DNA from: Clostridia bacterium
GTDB lineage: Bacteria; Bacillota; Clostridia; Lachnospirales; Lachnospiraceae
Assembly: GCA_026000755.1 (NCBI GenBank)
Contig: BNZC01000005.1
Location: 1-64,000, forward strand
Length of the DNA: 64,000 nucleotides
Reading direction: 5' to 3'
Part shown: positions 11,665 to 21,372 of the stretch, one piece after another
How positions within the stretch are numbered: the stretch's first letter is position 1
Layout: each line of letters starts with the position of its first letter
Notes under the pieces: model-generated
Database searches by the model: none
What the model was told of the DNA's origin: nothing
What the model saw: only the letters and a program-made list of their open reading frames with translations
Made by a program: the position numbers and the translations under genes

Positions 11665-12543
11665 ATGAATTTTTTGAACAAATTAGAAAAGAAGATTGGG
11701 AAACGTACGGTTCCCGGACTGACCAAATATATGATTGCAACCTACATTATAGGCTATGTGATTCAGTTGGTGGCACCAAATGTGGTGAGTTTACTGGCTC
11801 TTGACCCTGCCTTGATTTTCAAGGGGCAAATCTGGCGGCTTGTGACCTGGCTTTTGATTCCGGGCTACAGCCTTTCTATTTTTACCATCATAATGCTGTG
11901 GTTTTATTATTCCATCGGTACGACCCTTGAGCAGACCTGGGGGGATTTTCGTTATAATCTTTACGTGTTTGGGGGCATTATCACCACGGTGTTCGGTGCG
12001 TTTTTGCTCTATGTGTATGTCTATCTTACCAACGGGCAGACGGGGGCTGTTTTGATATCGGGACTGTATAGTCAGATGTTTACCACCTATTATATTTGCA
12101 TGTCCATTTTCTTGGGATTTGCCATGACATATCCCGACATGAAAGTGCTGTTTTTCTTTCTGATTCCCATTAAAATCAAATGGCTTGCCCTCTTGGACTT
12201 AGGTTGGCTTGCCTATGTGTTGGTTGTTGGAAATCTGCCCATACGGGTACTTGTGATTTGTTCCCTGTTAAATGTCCTTGTGTTCTTTCTGCTTACCAGA
12301 GATTATAAGAAGATTTCACCCAAAGAAATTCATCGAAAACAGGCTTATTACAGTGCGGTTAAGGTGAAGCGGGGAACTGCCGCACCCCAAAGAGGCGGTG
12401 GCGGTATTACCAAGCATAAGTGTGCCATTTGCGGGCGGACAGAAGAGGATAGTCCGGAACTTGAGTTTCGCTTTTGTTCGAAGTGCAATGGGAATTACGA
12501 GTATTGCAATGATCATTTGTTTACCCATGAGCATAAGGTGTAG
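11665..12543 (+). CDS. Rhomboid-like membrane protein with C-terminal zinc-ribbon-like motif
   Basis: 292 residues behind AAGGAGG. About six hydrophobic segments fill residues 25-215, and the fold pattern (WRLVTWLLIPG, GTTLEQTWGDFRYN) resembles the rhomboid superfamily. The usual GxSG serine motif is not seen, so it may be a non-peptidase relative. The cytoplasmic tail carries CAICG, then CSKC, CN and DHLFTHEH, which could form a metal-binding ribbon. It lies 52 bp after coaBC and is possibly co-transcribed. Function is unknown. Confidence 0.6.
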   Translation: MNFLNKLEKKIGKRTVPGLTKYMIATYIIGYVIQLVAPNVVSLLALDPALIFKGQIWRLVTWLLIPGYSLSIFTIIMLWFYYSIGTTLEQTWGDFRYNLYVFGGIITTVFGAFLLYVYVYLTNGQTGAVLISGLYSQMFTTYYICMSIFLGFAMTYPDMKVLFFFLIPIKIKWLALLDLGWLAYVLVVGNLPIRVLVICSLLNVLVFFLLTRDYKKISPKEIHRKQAYYSAVKVKRGTAAPQRGGGGITKHKCAICGRTEEDSPELEFRFCSKCNGNYEYCNDHLFTHEHKV

Positions 12544-12590
12544 GGAAAATAGTCACTCCGCTTGCTAGAGAAAAAAACTGTTCTACGTAA

Positions 12591-12760
12591 TTGAAAACGT
12601 TGCCCATTCTGCCAAAAAAGAACCCTCGCTTATAGCATTTCGGGCAAGCCCCTTTCAAAAACGTCTTGCAGTCAGCAAAAGCGGGCTTCCTGCAAGGAGG
12701 GTCTTCCCTCCATTTCGCTCAAAGGTTCTTTTTTGTGCAGAGCGGGCAGCCGTTTTCATT
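12591..12760. repeat. MITE-like element, family A copy 1
   Basis: The ends TTGAAAACGTTGCCC and GGGCAGCCGTTTTC are imperfect inverted repeats. The interior matches, in reverse, the element at 38953-39155 (shared blocks around GGAGGGAAGACCCTCC and GGGGCTTGCCCGAAATGCT). It lies in the 486-bp gap before the glycosidase gene. No ORF. Confidence 0.65.
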
Positions 12761-12788
12761 CTACACTTAGAACATTTGTTGTGTAAAC

Positions 12789-12951
12789 AGAGAGACTCTC
12801 TGCCTATCAATAGAAAAAGCATTGGAGCGACTAGGGAGGAAAGACTCCCATTTTTGGGAACCTCTGTTCCCGAAAATACGTTTTTAAGGAGGCTTGTCCG
12901 TACTGTTTTAGAGCGGGGCTTTTTCTATGATAGGACGGAGTGGATCTCTGC
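12789..12951. repeat. MITE-like element, family B copy 2, next to a solo family A end
   Basis: Reverse copy of the 10158-10361 element (shared GGAGGAAAGACTCCCATTTT, TTCCCGAAAATACG and TTTTAGAGCGGGGCTTTTTC). Just after it, 12967-12988 repeats the family A right end (GTGCAGAGCGGGCAGCCGTT, identical to about 12736-12755). The gap therefore looks like elements inserted into or beside each other. No gene or clear promoter was found in the rest of the gap. Confidence 0.6.
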
Positions 12952-13029
12952 ATTACAAAATGTTACGGTGCAGAGCGGGCAGCCGTTTGGGCTACAGAAA
13001 GGAATCTTTTTGAAGGGAGGAGGGATTTT

Positions 13030-16011
13030 ATGTTGAAATCTATAAGAAAACCGATAGCAGTCATTCTCATGCTTTTGTTTCTTATCCTGAGTATACAAGG
13101 CGTGGCGGCCACTGAAGTACCCCCCCCCACTCCACAAGAAAGCTCCTTGGCAGGTATTGTAAACACCGACGGCACCCTCACCCTAGATACCCGCTACAAG
13201 CAGCCCCACAAATTCAACATTTATTATGGTGAACTTGCCTACAGCGGGATCAAGGATTATTCCAAGTATGAGTTTCTAATTGTTTCTGACCGCAACCAAG
13301 AAAGTGTTGCCACAGCCCGTGGGGAGGGTTGTAAGATCTTTCAATATCTGGCTTTTGGCAGTCGGTTTACAGATACGGATGCTTGGATTGCAGATTTTGA
13401 AAAAGAAGTACTTGGGCTGAAAAATGACGGACTGGCGGATGGCATCTTCTTAGATGAATGTGATGTGGATTACTGGAAGATGGGCTATGCAAAAGATCCG
13501 GATAAGTGTCAGACTTTTTATGACAGGCTAAAGGCAGTGACAGACTTTTGCAAAGCCAACGACATTTTAACCGTGGTAAATGGTACCAGGGCTTTTTGCG
13601 ACTTGGGAGATTACTATTTGTGGGAGAGTTTTGAGAGTTCTTGGAGTTCCGATTCCATTACTTGGAGTGATCAAGGGGATGCTCGGAAAGTAGAGGACAG
13701 CGGAGAAATTTCCTATGGGAAACAGCTTTCGCACTGGACCCTTTCAGGGACTTGCTCCTATAACGGACATTCCATTTCCAATGGAGCGAATGGAAGTGCG
13801 GAAATCCTGCTTGATATGGACACAATTCTTCCGCAGCAGGAGAGGAAAGATAGCTACGACTGGGTTTATTTGGAGTGGTTTGGGAAAGGTGCCGATGACA
13901 ATAACTGTAAAATTTGGATTTGGACGGGGGATACCTTGCCCTTTGATGAAAATACATGGGATGGAACCTGGCGAAAGGCACCTCAATTATGGAAAGGCGA
14001 GCCGGCATCTTGGGATGGAATCGGCAAAACCTCAAAATACCTCAAGATTCGTTTTGAATTTACAGGAGCTGCCGACTTGCAGATGGATTCTATTTTGCTC
14101 AAATATAATTATCGCTATCCCAATCAGGATATGAATAGGAGCAATGGAGAGGCGGATACCAATCCATTTTTGTGGAACTACAATAACAGCCAGCGGGATT
14201 TCTTGTGGGATAAGATGGCAATTCCCGGCAGTCAGGTGAAGGTTTTGACCCATAGCTATGGAGCGGCAAATGATGAATACCGAAAACGCTATGTCGCCCT
14301 TAGTTCGGCAATCTATGGTTTTTATGCCAATGACTATGTGCATCCCATGATGCAGCAGATTTATGAAAATGATCCCGGGGAGGAACCGATGGGAATGCTT
14401 CTTCGGCGAGAAGGCGATACGGCCTACTTTACCGGAGGCGTGGCAAAGATCGATACCACAGAGCATACATACAAAATCAAACGCAGTGAGCCTGCCTACT
14501 GGTATAAGGATGCCGTGGCGGTGGATGGAGATACAAAGGATTGGTCGAAATCAGACAGGTTATATCAACATGAGGGAGCTTCTTTTGCCGCCTTTCCCCA
14601 GTGGTGGGGAGCGAATAACCAGACTTACGTCCAAGGAAGCTTTGAAAATACAAAGATGGAGAACCGAGACGGTTTTGATGTCCTGGAGTTGATCGCAGAT
14701 GGAAGCGGCACATGGACAAGCCCTGTCATTTCCGGGGAGGGCACAGAGAATGCAAAGGTCATTATGGGGGAGGTGACTTGGGACGGAAATGGTGCTGTTT
14801 ATGAATGGAAATACAAACGCTCGGACGGAACTTGGAACGACTGGATAGAGCTTCCGAAAAACAATAAGGCGGATGGGGCGAATATTGCTAAGCAAGCAAG
14901 CGAGAGCAACCAAGCAAGTAGGAGCAATACAGAGGGTGGAGTGGGTACCGCAGATGCAGAATTTACAGAATTTCAAGTGCGAGTCACCTTAAAGGGGGCG
15001 GCATCCTATTCCACAACAGAAGCAGAGAAAGATGCAAACGGGAATGTAACCGGTATGAGAGAGGTGTTTCATCAGGGGGTGAGCTTCTGGGGATCTTCCC
15101 ATACTTGGCAGCTGCAATTGCCGGAAAACATTGCCATAAAGCAGTTTCGCATGACGGATGATCGTACCTACCTGTATGTGTCCTTTGAAACAGAGGGGGA
15201 AATCGATTTTAGCCATAATCCTAATCTGCCATCGGATTTTAATTATTATGTTTATCTGGACACACAAGGGAAAGAAAATCTTGGTTATATAGGGAGTTGG
15301 TGGAAGAGTACCTTTGGAACGGATTATCGCATTGGCAGCAGCGGGATTTTTAAGTGGGATGACAGCTATGTGGATCGAAGTGATAGTGATGGTTGGCAAT
15401 GGGTGGGATCCTCCGGTATGACCTATGCATTAAGTGCAGATCACAAACAAATTGAATACCGTATCCGAAAGGATCATCTGGGAGGTCTTAGTGCAAAGGA
15501 CATTAAGGTCTATATGCAGGTAGAGGACAGTAAAAGTGCAATTGGAAACCTCATCGCTCCCTTAGAAGAGGGAAAAGCGGATTATGCAGGAAATTTTGTC
15601 TACACCCAGAAAGTATATGAAACGAGAACGCCCCATGGCTACTATTGTTCCGAAGAAATAAAGAAAGCTTGGGAGAAAGACAGCATCAGCCTGTCTTATG
15701 ATGGAAAAACACCAATGGGAACGAAAGTTCGAGCGTGGATTCGTACCAAGGAAGGGGGGGCTTCTTGGAGCGATTGGACAGAGGTTAAAAATGGACAACC
15801 TATTTACCGAGCGTTTGATACGGCGCAGTATTGTATCGGACTTTATACAAAGAACGGAAATACCACCCCTGTAGTGGAAAATATCACAGTGGAAGAGGGA
15901 AAGGAAGCACCCCTTATCTTCTCGGTGGCAGCTGTTTTGGTGGTGATAGTAGTGGTAGTGGGGGGAGTTGGTTTTATGATTCATTTAGTAAGAGGGGGGA
16001 AAAAGCCCTGA
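13030..16011 (+). CDS. Surface-anchored GH114/spherulin-4-like glycosidase
   Basis: 993 residues; the ATG at 13030 follows GGAGGAGG. A signal peptide is followed directly by a C9 run encoding Pro-Pro-Pro (13120-13128). Residues ~60-240 look like a GH114/TM1410-type TIM barrel (FNIYYGE, DGIFLDECD, VVNGTRAFCD), a family that includes endo-alpha-1,4-polygalactosaminidases. Long beta-rich modules of carbohydrate-binding type follow, then a C-terminal membrane helix (IFSVAAVLVVIVVVVGG) with basic tail. A short 18-bp direct repeat (KQASESN/NQASRSN) sits in a linker. It is probably a wall- or membrane-bound polysaccharide-degrading enzyme. It lies 78 bp ahead of a nucleoside-type importer, but co-function is not shown. 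Confidence 0.65.
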   Translation: MLKSIRKPIAVILMLLFLILSIQGVAATEVPPPTPQESSLAGIVNTDGTLTLDTRYKQPHKFNIYYGELAYSGIKDYSKYEFLIVSDRNQESVATARGEGCKIFQYLAFGSRFTDTDAWIADFEKEVLGLKNDGLADGIFLDECDVDYWKMGYAKDPDKCQTFYDRLKAVTDFCKANDILTVVNGTRAFCDLGDYYLWESFESSWSSDSITWSDQGDARKVEDSGEISYGKQLSHWTLSGTCSYNGHSISNGANGSAEILLDMDTILPQQERKDSYDWVYLEWFGKGADDNNCKIWIWTGDTLPFDENTWDGTWRKAPQLWKGEPASWDGIGKTSKYLKIRFEFTGAADLQMDSILLKYNYRYPNQDMNRSNGEADTNPFLWNYNNSQRDFLWDKMAIPGSQVKVLTHSYGAANDEYRKRYVALSSAIYGFYANDYVHPMMQQIYENDPGEEPMGMLLRREGDTAYFTGGVAKIDTTEHTYKIKRSEPAYWYKDAVAVDGDTKDWSKSDRLYQHEGASFAAFPQWWGANNQTYVQGSFENTKMENRDGFDVLELIADGSGTWTSPVISGEGTENAKVIMGEVTWDGNGAVYEWKYKRSDGTWNDWIELPKNNKADGANIAKQASESNQASRSNTEGGVGTADAEFTEFQVRVTLKGAASYSTTEAEKDANGNVTGMREVFHQGVSFWGSSHTWQLQLPENIAIKQFRMTDDRTYLYVSFETEGEIDFSHNPNLPSDFNYYVYLDTQGKENLGYIGSWWKSTFGTDYRIGSSGIFKWDDSYVDRSDSDGWQWVGSSGMTYALSADHKQIEYRIRKDHLGGLSAKDIKVYMQVEDSKSAIGNLIAPLEEGKADYAGNFVYTQKVYETRTPHGYYCSEEIKKAWEKDSISLSYDGKTPMGTKVRAWIRTKEGGASWSDWTEVKNGQPIYRAFDTAQYCIGLYTKNGNTTPVVENITVEEGKEAPLIFSVAAVLVVIVVVVGGVGFMIHLVRGGKKP

Positions 16012-16089
16012 TTTTATACGAACCGAACGGTTACTATTCACGCTTGAAAAAATCATAAAATTTATTAAAAAACCTAGGAGGATTTTACC

Positions 16090-17307
16090 ATGAAGAAATT
16101 ATGTAGTATTGTACTTGCGCTTAGCTTAAGCCTTGCACTGTTAGCAGGTTGTGGCACAGGAAGCACAGGAAGCACAGACACGGGGGAAGGCAGCGAGAAC
16201 GGCACAGCAGCAGCTGTAGATGTTTCAAAAATCAAAGTAGGCGCCATTTACATTGGGGATGAGAACGAGGGCTACACAGCAGCCCATATGCAGGGCATAA
16301 AGGCAATGCAGAAAGCGTTGGGCTTATCTGATTCCCAAATTATTGAGAAGAAGAACATCAAAGAGGATCAGACTTGCTATGATGCGGCAGTGGATTTGGC
16401 GGATCAGGGCTGTAACATTATTTTCGGAAATAGTTTTGGATACGAGGATTATATGCTGCAAGCGGCAAAGGAATTCCCTAAAGTACAATTCTGCCACGCA
16501 ACGGGTTATAAAGCGGCAAGTAGCGGACTTTCCAATTTTCACAATTATTTCACCTCTATTTATGAGGCACGTTATCTGGCGGGCGTTGTGGCGGGGCTTA
16601 AACTGACACAGCTTATTACCGACGGCAGTATTACAGCGGATCAGGCGAAAATCGGTTATGTGGGAGCTTATCCCTATGCAGAGGTAATCAGCGGTTACAC
16701 CTCTTTCTTTTTGGGGGCGAAGAGCGTTTGCCCAAGTGTTACCATGGAAGTGCGCTACACCAATAGTTGGGGCAGTATTGATTTGGAAAAAGAATGTGCG
16801 GGGGCTTTGATTGCAGACGGTTGCAAGCTGATTAGTCAACATGCAGATACAACGGGAGCAGCTGTGGCTTGTCAAAGTGCAAAAATCCCCGTGGTAGGTT
16901 ATAACATTTCTATGATTTCTGCGGCTCCGACAGAGGCTCTTACTTCTGCGGTTAATCATTGGGAACCCTATTATTCCTACGCAGTGAAGAGCATTTTAGA
17001 TGGCACTACCATAAAAACAGACTGGTGCGAGGGATTTTCAGACGGTTCTGTGGACATTACCGAATTAAATGATGCGGTAGTTGCACCGGGAACAGCTGAA
17101 AAAGTAGATGAAGTAAAGGTCGCCTTAACAGCGGGAACGTTGCATGTGTTTGATACAGCTACCTTTACCGTAGAGGGAAAAAGTCCGGAAAGTTTCACCG
17201 ATGCAGCGGGTAATGAATTGATTTTTGACGGCTATTTCCATGAGTCGGAATTTTCCTCTGCACCCTCTTTTAACCTGTTAATTGACGGCATTCAAACGGT
17301 GCAGTAA
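16090..17307 (+). CDS. BMP-family (PnrA-like) nucleoside-binding lipoprotein
   Basis: 405 residues behind AGGAGG. The lipobox LLAGC gives a lipidated Cys near residue 21, followed by a Gly/Thr/Ser linker. The body has BMP-family features (KVGAIYIGDENEGYT, YEARYLAGVVAGL, KIGYVGAYPYAEVISGY). PnrA/BmpA relatives bind purine nucleosides for ABC import. The three following genes encode the matching ATPase and two permeases, as in nupA/nupB/nupC-type loci. The substrate is inferred from family only. Confidence 0.85.
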   Translation: MKKLCSIVLALSLSLALLAGCGTGSTGSTDTGEGSENGTAAAVDVSKIKVGAIYIGDENEGYTAAHMQGIKAMQKALGLSDSQIIEKKNIKEDQTCYDAAVDLADQGCNIIFGNSFGYEDYMLQAAKEFPKVQFCHATGYKAASSGLSNFHNYFTSIYEARYLAGVVAGLKLTQLITDGSITADQAKIGYVGAYPYAEVISGYTSFFLGAKSVCPSVTMEVRYTNSWGSIDLEKECAGALIADGCKLISQHADTTGAAVACQSAKIPVVGYNISMISAAPTEALTSAVNHWEPYYSYAVKSILDGTTIKTDWCEGFSDGSVDITELNDAVVAPGTAEKVDEVKVALTAGTLHVFDTATFTVEGKSPESFTDAAGNELIFDGYFHESEFSSAPSFNLLIDGIQTVQ

Positions 17308-17357
17308 TGCCCGGTTATATCGTGTAGATTCCTTATACTGAAAGGTCAGGAAATCTT

Positions 17358-18992
17358 ATGTTAAAAGCTACAGGTTCAGACAGTTCCGGTAATGAGTCAG
17401 CAGCCATTGAACTTAGAAATATTACCAAACGCTTCGGCTCCGTTCTTGCCAACGACAGGGTCAGCCTTTCCGCTCAAAAAGGTGAAATTCTCTCCATTTT
17501 AGGCGAGAACGGCAGCGGAAAGACCACACTGATGAATATGATTTCCGGCATCTATTTTCCGGATGAGGGGCAGATTTTTGTAGAGGGGAGGGAGGTTCGC
17601 ATTACCTCCCCTAAGGATGCCTTTGCCCTCGGAATCGGCATGGTACATCAACATTTTAAGTTGGTGGAGGTTTTAAGTGCCGCAGAAAACATTATCTTAG
17701 GACTTCCCGGGAAATTACGCCTTTCTTTGGAGCAAATTGAGAAAGAAGTCGCAGAACTTGCAGAGTCCTACGGCTTTGTTCTTGACCCCAAACAAAAGAT
17801 TTATGAGATGTCGGTATCGCAGAGGCAGACCGTAGAGATTGTAAAGGTCTTATATCGGGGTGCAAAGATTTTGATTTTAGATGAGCCTACAGCGGTCTTA
17901 ACCCCACAGGAGGCGGATACCCTTTTTACCATTTTACGGAAAATGAGAGAGGATGGGAAATCCATTTTAATCATCACCCATAAATTAAATGAAGTACTTG
18001 CCCTTTCCGATCGGGTGTCCGTGCTGCGAAAGGGTGCCTATGTAGGAACGGTAAAAACAAAGGAAGCGACTGCCCGGTCTTTGACGGAAATGATGGTAGG
18101 GGAGAAAGTCCGTCTGGATATTGTGCGACCTGCACCCAAAGAACCAAAGAAACGCCTTGTGGTATCGGAGTTAAGCTGTGTGGATAAAGAGGGGTTAAAT
18201 GTCCTTACGAACGTTTCGTTTGCGGCCTATGGCGGTGAAATCTTAGGAATAGCAGGGATTGCAGGCAGCGGGCAGAAAGAGTTGCTTGAAGCGATAGCAG
18301 GATTGCAGGCGATAACAAGTGGAAGCATCGATTATTTTCCGCCGAATAGAGGAAATGAAGAAACAGACAAAGCGAATTTGGCGAAATCAATTCCAACGGA
18401 TAAAACAGAAACAACAGGTAAAACAAATGAAAAAGGGTTGGATTTGGTGGGATTAAAACCGGAAGAAATCAAAAGTTTGGGGATTCGCCTGTCTTTTGTG
18501 CCGGAGGATCGCTTGGGCATGGGCTTAGTGCCTGACATGGATTTGACAGACAATATGTTACTGCGTTCCTTGCACGATGAAAAAGGATTTCTGGTAGATC
18601 GCAAAAAGCCAAAGAAGTTGGCACTGTCTACCATAGATCGCCTTTCCGTATCGGTGCCGGGTGTGTCTACCCCTGTGCGGCGTTTGTCCGGCGGAAATGT
18701 GCAGAAAATCTTGGTGGGCAGGGAGATTGCAGGAGATCCTAAGGTGTTAATGGTGGCATATCCCGTGCGAGGTCTTGATATTCGTTCGGCTCATACCATT
18801 TATGATCTCTTAAACAAACAAAAAGAAAAGGGCGTTGCCCTCCTCTGTGTAGGCGAGGATTTGGATGTGTTGTTGGCTCTTTGTGATAAAATCATGGTGC
18901 TAAGTGACGGAAAAATGAGTGAAATCTTAGATGCAAAACAGACGGACAAGGAAGCCATAGGACTGTTGATGATGGGAGATGGGGTAGCATGA
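17358..18992 (+). CDS. Nucleoside-type ABC importer, double ATPase
   Basis: 544 residues with two ABC domains. The first has GENGSGKTT, signature-like MSVSQRQ and LILDEPTAVL. The second has a degenerate Walker A (GIAGSGQKE), LSGGNVQKI, and no catalytic Glu in MVAYPVRGLDI, which is normal for the second half of RbsA/NupA-type proteins. A Lys/Thr-rich insertion (EETDKANL...TNEKG, about residues 333-360) interrupts the second domain. It should power nucleoside import with the flanking lipoprotein and permeases. The stop (TGA at 18990) overlaps the ATG of a mini-ORF created by a junction duplication. Confidence 0.88.
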   Translation: MLKATGSDSSGNESAAIELRNITKRFGSVLANDRVSLSAQKGEILSILGENGSGKTTLMNMISGIYFPDEGQIFVEGREVRITSPKDAFALGIGMVHQHFKLVEVLSAAENIILGLPGKLRLSLEQIEKEVAELAESYGFVLDPKQKIYEMSVSQRQTVEIVKVLYRGAKILILDEPTAVLTPQEADTLFTILRKMREDGKSILIITHKLNEVLALSDRVSVLRKGAYVGTVKTKEATARSLTEMMVGEKVRLDIVRPAPKEPKKRLVVSELSCVDKEGLNVLTNVSFAAYGGEILGIAGIAGSGQKELLEAIAGLQAITSGSIDYFPPNRGNEETDKANLAKSIPTDKTETTGKTNEKGLDLVGLKPEEIKSLGIRLSFVPEDRLGMGLVPDMDLTDNMLLRSLHDEKGFLVDRKKPKKLALSTIDRLSVSVPGVSTPVRRLSGGNVQKILVGREIAGDPKVLMVAYPVRGLDIRSAHTIYDLLNKQKEKGVALLCVGEDLDVLLALCDKIMVLSDGKMSEILDAKQTDKEAIGLLMMGDGVA

Positions 18993-19096
18993 GAAAATCG
19001 CCGGATTATTTCTATGCAAAAAAGACGGATAAGGAAGCCATAGGACTGTTGATGATGGGGGATGAGATAGCATGAAAAAGCCGCCGATTCATATTG
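18931..19096 (+). repeat. 83-bp tandem duplication across the ATPase-permease junction
   Basis: Copy one is 18931-19013 and copy two 19014-19096, about 85-90% identical by eye. Each holds the ATPase C-terminal codons, the overlapping ATGA, and the first permease codons. As a result 18989-19075 encodes a 28-residue mini-ORF: a permease-like N-terminus (MRKSPD) joined to the ATPase C-terminus (KEAIGLLMMGDEIA). The true permease then starts at 19072. Confidence 0.85.
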
Positions 19097-20157
19097 TTAA
19101 AAGAGAGGATATAGGCATAGGAAAAGCATTATTGGTACGCCTCTTGGCAATCCTCCTTGGTCTTATTGTCTGTGCCCTGCTTATCTTTGCATTAACAGGC
19201 TTAAATCCAATCGGGGTGTACGCTTCCCTTATTTCAGGAGCAGTAGGTACGATGCGGCGCACTTGGATGACCATTCGAGATGCCTTGATTCTTCTGCTCA
19301 TTGCGGTGGGTTTAACCCCCGCTTTTCGTATGCGTTTTTGGAATATAGGTGCAGAGGGGCAGGTGCTGACAGGGGCTGTAGCGGCAGCGGCAATCATGAT
19401 TTATTTCAATCAATTGCCACCCCCGGTGCTGCTTCCTCTTATGCTCTTGGCAAGCCTGATCGCCGGCATGGCGTGGGGCTTGATTCCCGCCTTATGCAAG
19501 GTGCAATTTGGTACAAATGAAACTCTGCTTACCTTAATGCTCAACTATATTGCAATGCAGATTGTGAATGTCTGCATTGTATTTTGGGAAAATCCCAAAG
19601 GATCCAATACGGTGGGCATTATAAATTCGGACACGAAAGCGGGATGGCTGCCCCCTTTATTTGGCTTAAACTATGGATGGAATGTAGTGATAGCCTTGCT
19701 AATCACCGCAGGTATGTACTTTTATTTGAAATACACCAAGCAAGGCTATGAGATTGCCGTGGTGGGGGAGAGTGAAAATACCGCCCGTTATGCGGGGATT
19801 TCGGTAAAGCGGGTCGTTCTTCGCACCATGGCAGTTTCCGGAGCCATTTGCGGCATTGCAGGTTTTTTGATTGTCAGCGGAGCCAGCCAGACGATTTCTG
19901 TCAGTACGGGAGGGGGCAGGGGATTTACGGCCATTATCGTGTCGTTTTTAGCGCAATTTAATGCCTTTGCCATGATTCCCGTGTCTGTCTTTTTGGTATT
20001 TATGCAAAAGGGTGCCATTCAGATTGCCTCCCAGTTTAGTCTAAATGATAGTATCTCTGATGTAATTACGGGGATCTTGCTGTTCTTTTTGATCGGCTGT
20101 GAATTTTTTATCCGATATAAAATTTCTTTTGCAGGAAAATCAGCAAAGCAGAGTTAA
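19072..20157 (+). CDS. Nucleoside-type ABC importer permease 1
   Basis: 361 residues and about ten hydrophobic segments, of the BPD_transp_2 family (branched-chain amino acid/ribose/nucleoside permeases). Diagnostic pieces are GAEGQVLTGAV, GTNETLLTLMLNYIA and GESENTARYAGISV. It forms the membrane channel with the next permease. Translation is coupled through the ATGA overlap with the preceding mini-ORF. Confidence 0.87.
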   Translation: MKKPPIHIVKREDIGIGKALLVRLLAILLGLIVCALLIFALTGLNPIGVYASLISGAVGTMRRTWMTIRDALILLLIAVGLTPAFRMRFWNIGAEGQVLTGAVAAAAIMIYFNQLPPPVLLPLMLLASLIAGMAWGLIPALCKVQFGTNETLLTLMLNYIAMQIVNVCIVFWENPKGSNTVGIINSDTKAGWLPPLFGLNYGWNVVIALLITAGMYFYLKYTKQGYEIAVVGESENTARYAGISVKRVVLRTMAVSGAICGIAGFLIVSGASQTISVSTGGGRGFTAIIVSFLAQFNAFAMIPVSVFLVFMQKGAIQIASQFSLNDSISDVITGILLFFLIGCEFFIRYKISFAGKSAKQS

Positions 20158-20278
20158 TACAACGAGGTTTTCCACATGCTGTATATGGAAATTCAGACAA
20201 GTTTAAGGGATGATTATTTGAAATACGTTGTACTTGGAAATAGAAGCACGATAACTCGGAATAAAAGGGAGACACTAC

Positions 20279-21263
20279 ATGGGAGCAGTCATCATTGTTT
20301 TTATCCAAAAGGCCATCGCCCAAGGTATCGGCATCCTCTTTGGGGCGACAGGAGAGATTGTAACAGAAAAATCAGGACACCTCAATCTGGGAATCCCGGG
20401 ACTCATGTACATGGGCGGGATTGCAGGCTTGATGGGAGCGTTCTTCTATGAACAAAGCACACCACAGCCTATCGCCGCTTTTGGGGTATTGATTTCCTTT
20501 GTTTGTGCTATCGCCGCCGCCACATTTGGCGGTTTGATTTACAGCTTCTTGACCATTACCCTACGGGCAAATCAAAATGTAACAGGACTGGCCCTCACCA
20601 CCTTTGGGGTAGGTTTTGGGAATTTCTTCGGTGGCTCCATTTCGAAACTGGCGGGGGGGGGTAGGTCAGATTTCGGTGGCCGTAACAGGCAATGCCTTTC
20701 GTGAAAAAATCCCTTTCCTATCTGAAGTTCCTATCTTAGGCAAGGTGTTGTTTTCCTATGGATTTTTGACCTATTTGGCTATTCTACTGGCTATCCTTTC
20801 CACGTGGTTTCTGCTGAAAACCAGATGGGGCCTTAATCTTCGAGCCGTAGGGGAAAATCCCGCCACCGCCGATGCGGCAGGTATATCGGTAAACCGTTAT
20901 AAATATGCCGCCACCTGTATGGGCAGTGGCATAGCAGGGCTTGGGGGGCTGTATTTTGTTATGGAATACTTAGGCGGCACTTGGACAAATAACGGTTTTG
21001 GCGATCGAGGGTGGCTAGCCATTGCCCTTGTAATCTTTGCCCTGTGGAAACCTGCAAACGCAATCTGGGGTTCCTTTTTGTTCGGTTCCTTATATATCCT
21101 GTATCTCTACATTCCGGGGCTAAGCCGTGCTTGGCAGGAAGTCTTTAAAATGTTGCCTTATCTGGTGACAAGTGTGGTGCTGATTTTGACAGGACTGCGA
21201 AAGAAGAGAGAGAGCCAACCGCCGGCGGCATTGGGAACGGCGTATTTTCGGGAGGAGCGGTAA
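20279..21263 (+). pseudogene. Nucleoside-type ABC importer permease 2, frameshifted at a G9 run
   Basis: The N-terminal part (MGAVIIVFIQKAIAQGIG..., ATGEIVTEKSGHLNLGIPG) and C-terminal part (ENPATADAAGISVNRYKYAA..., LIFALWKPANAIWGS) of one BPD_transp_2 permease lie in frames that differ by one base. The switch falls on the G9 run 20653-20661. With eight G the reading frame joins as LAGGVGQISVAV to give a 327-residue protein of normal size; with nine it stops at 20702. It is either a slipped-strand on/off switch, a fixed mutation, or a sequencing error. The importer would be incomplete in the off state. Confidence 0.8.
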
Positions 21264-21372
21264 GGGGGAAACGTGTAGCATTGCATCGAATGCACGTTTT
21301 GTTCGATGTGTCTTGTGAAAACAACTTGACAAAATCAGGAAAATATAGTAAATTTATATATAGCAGAGCAAT

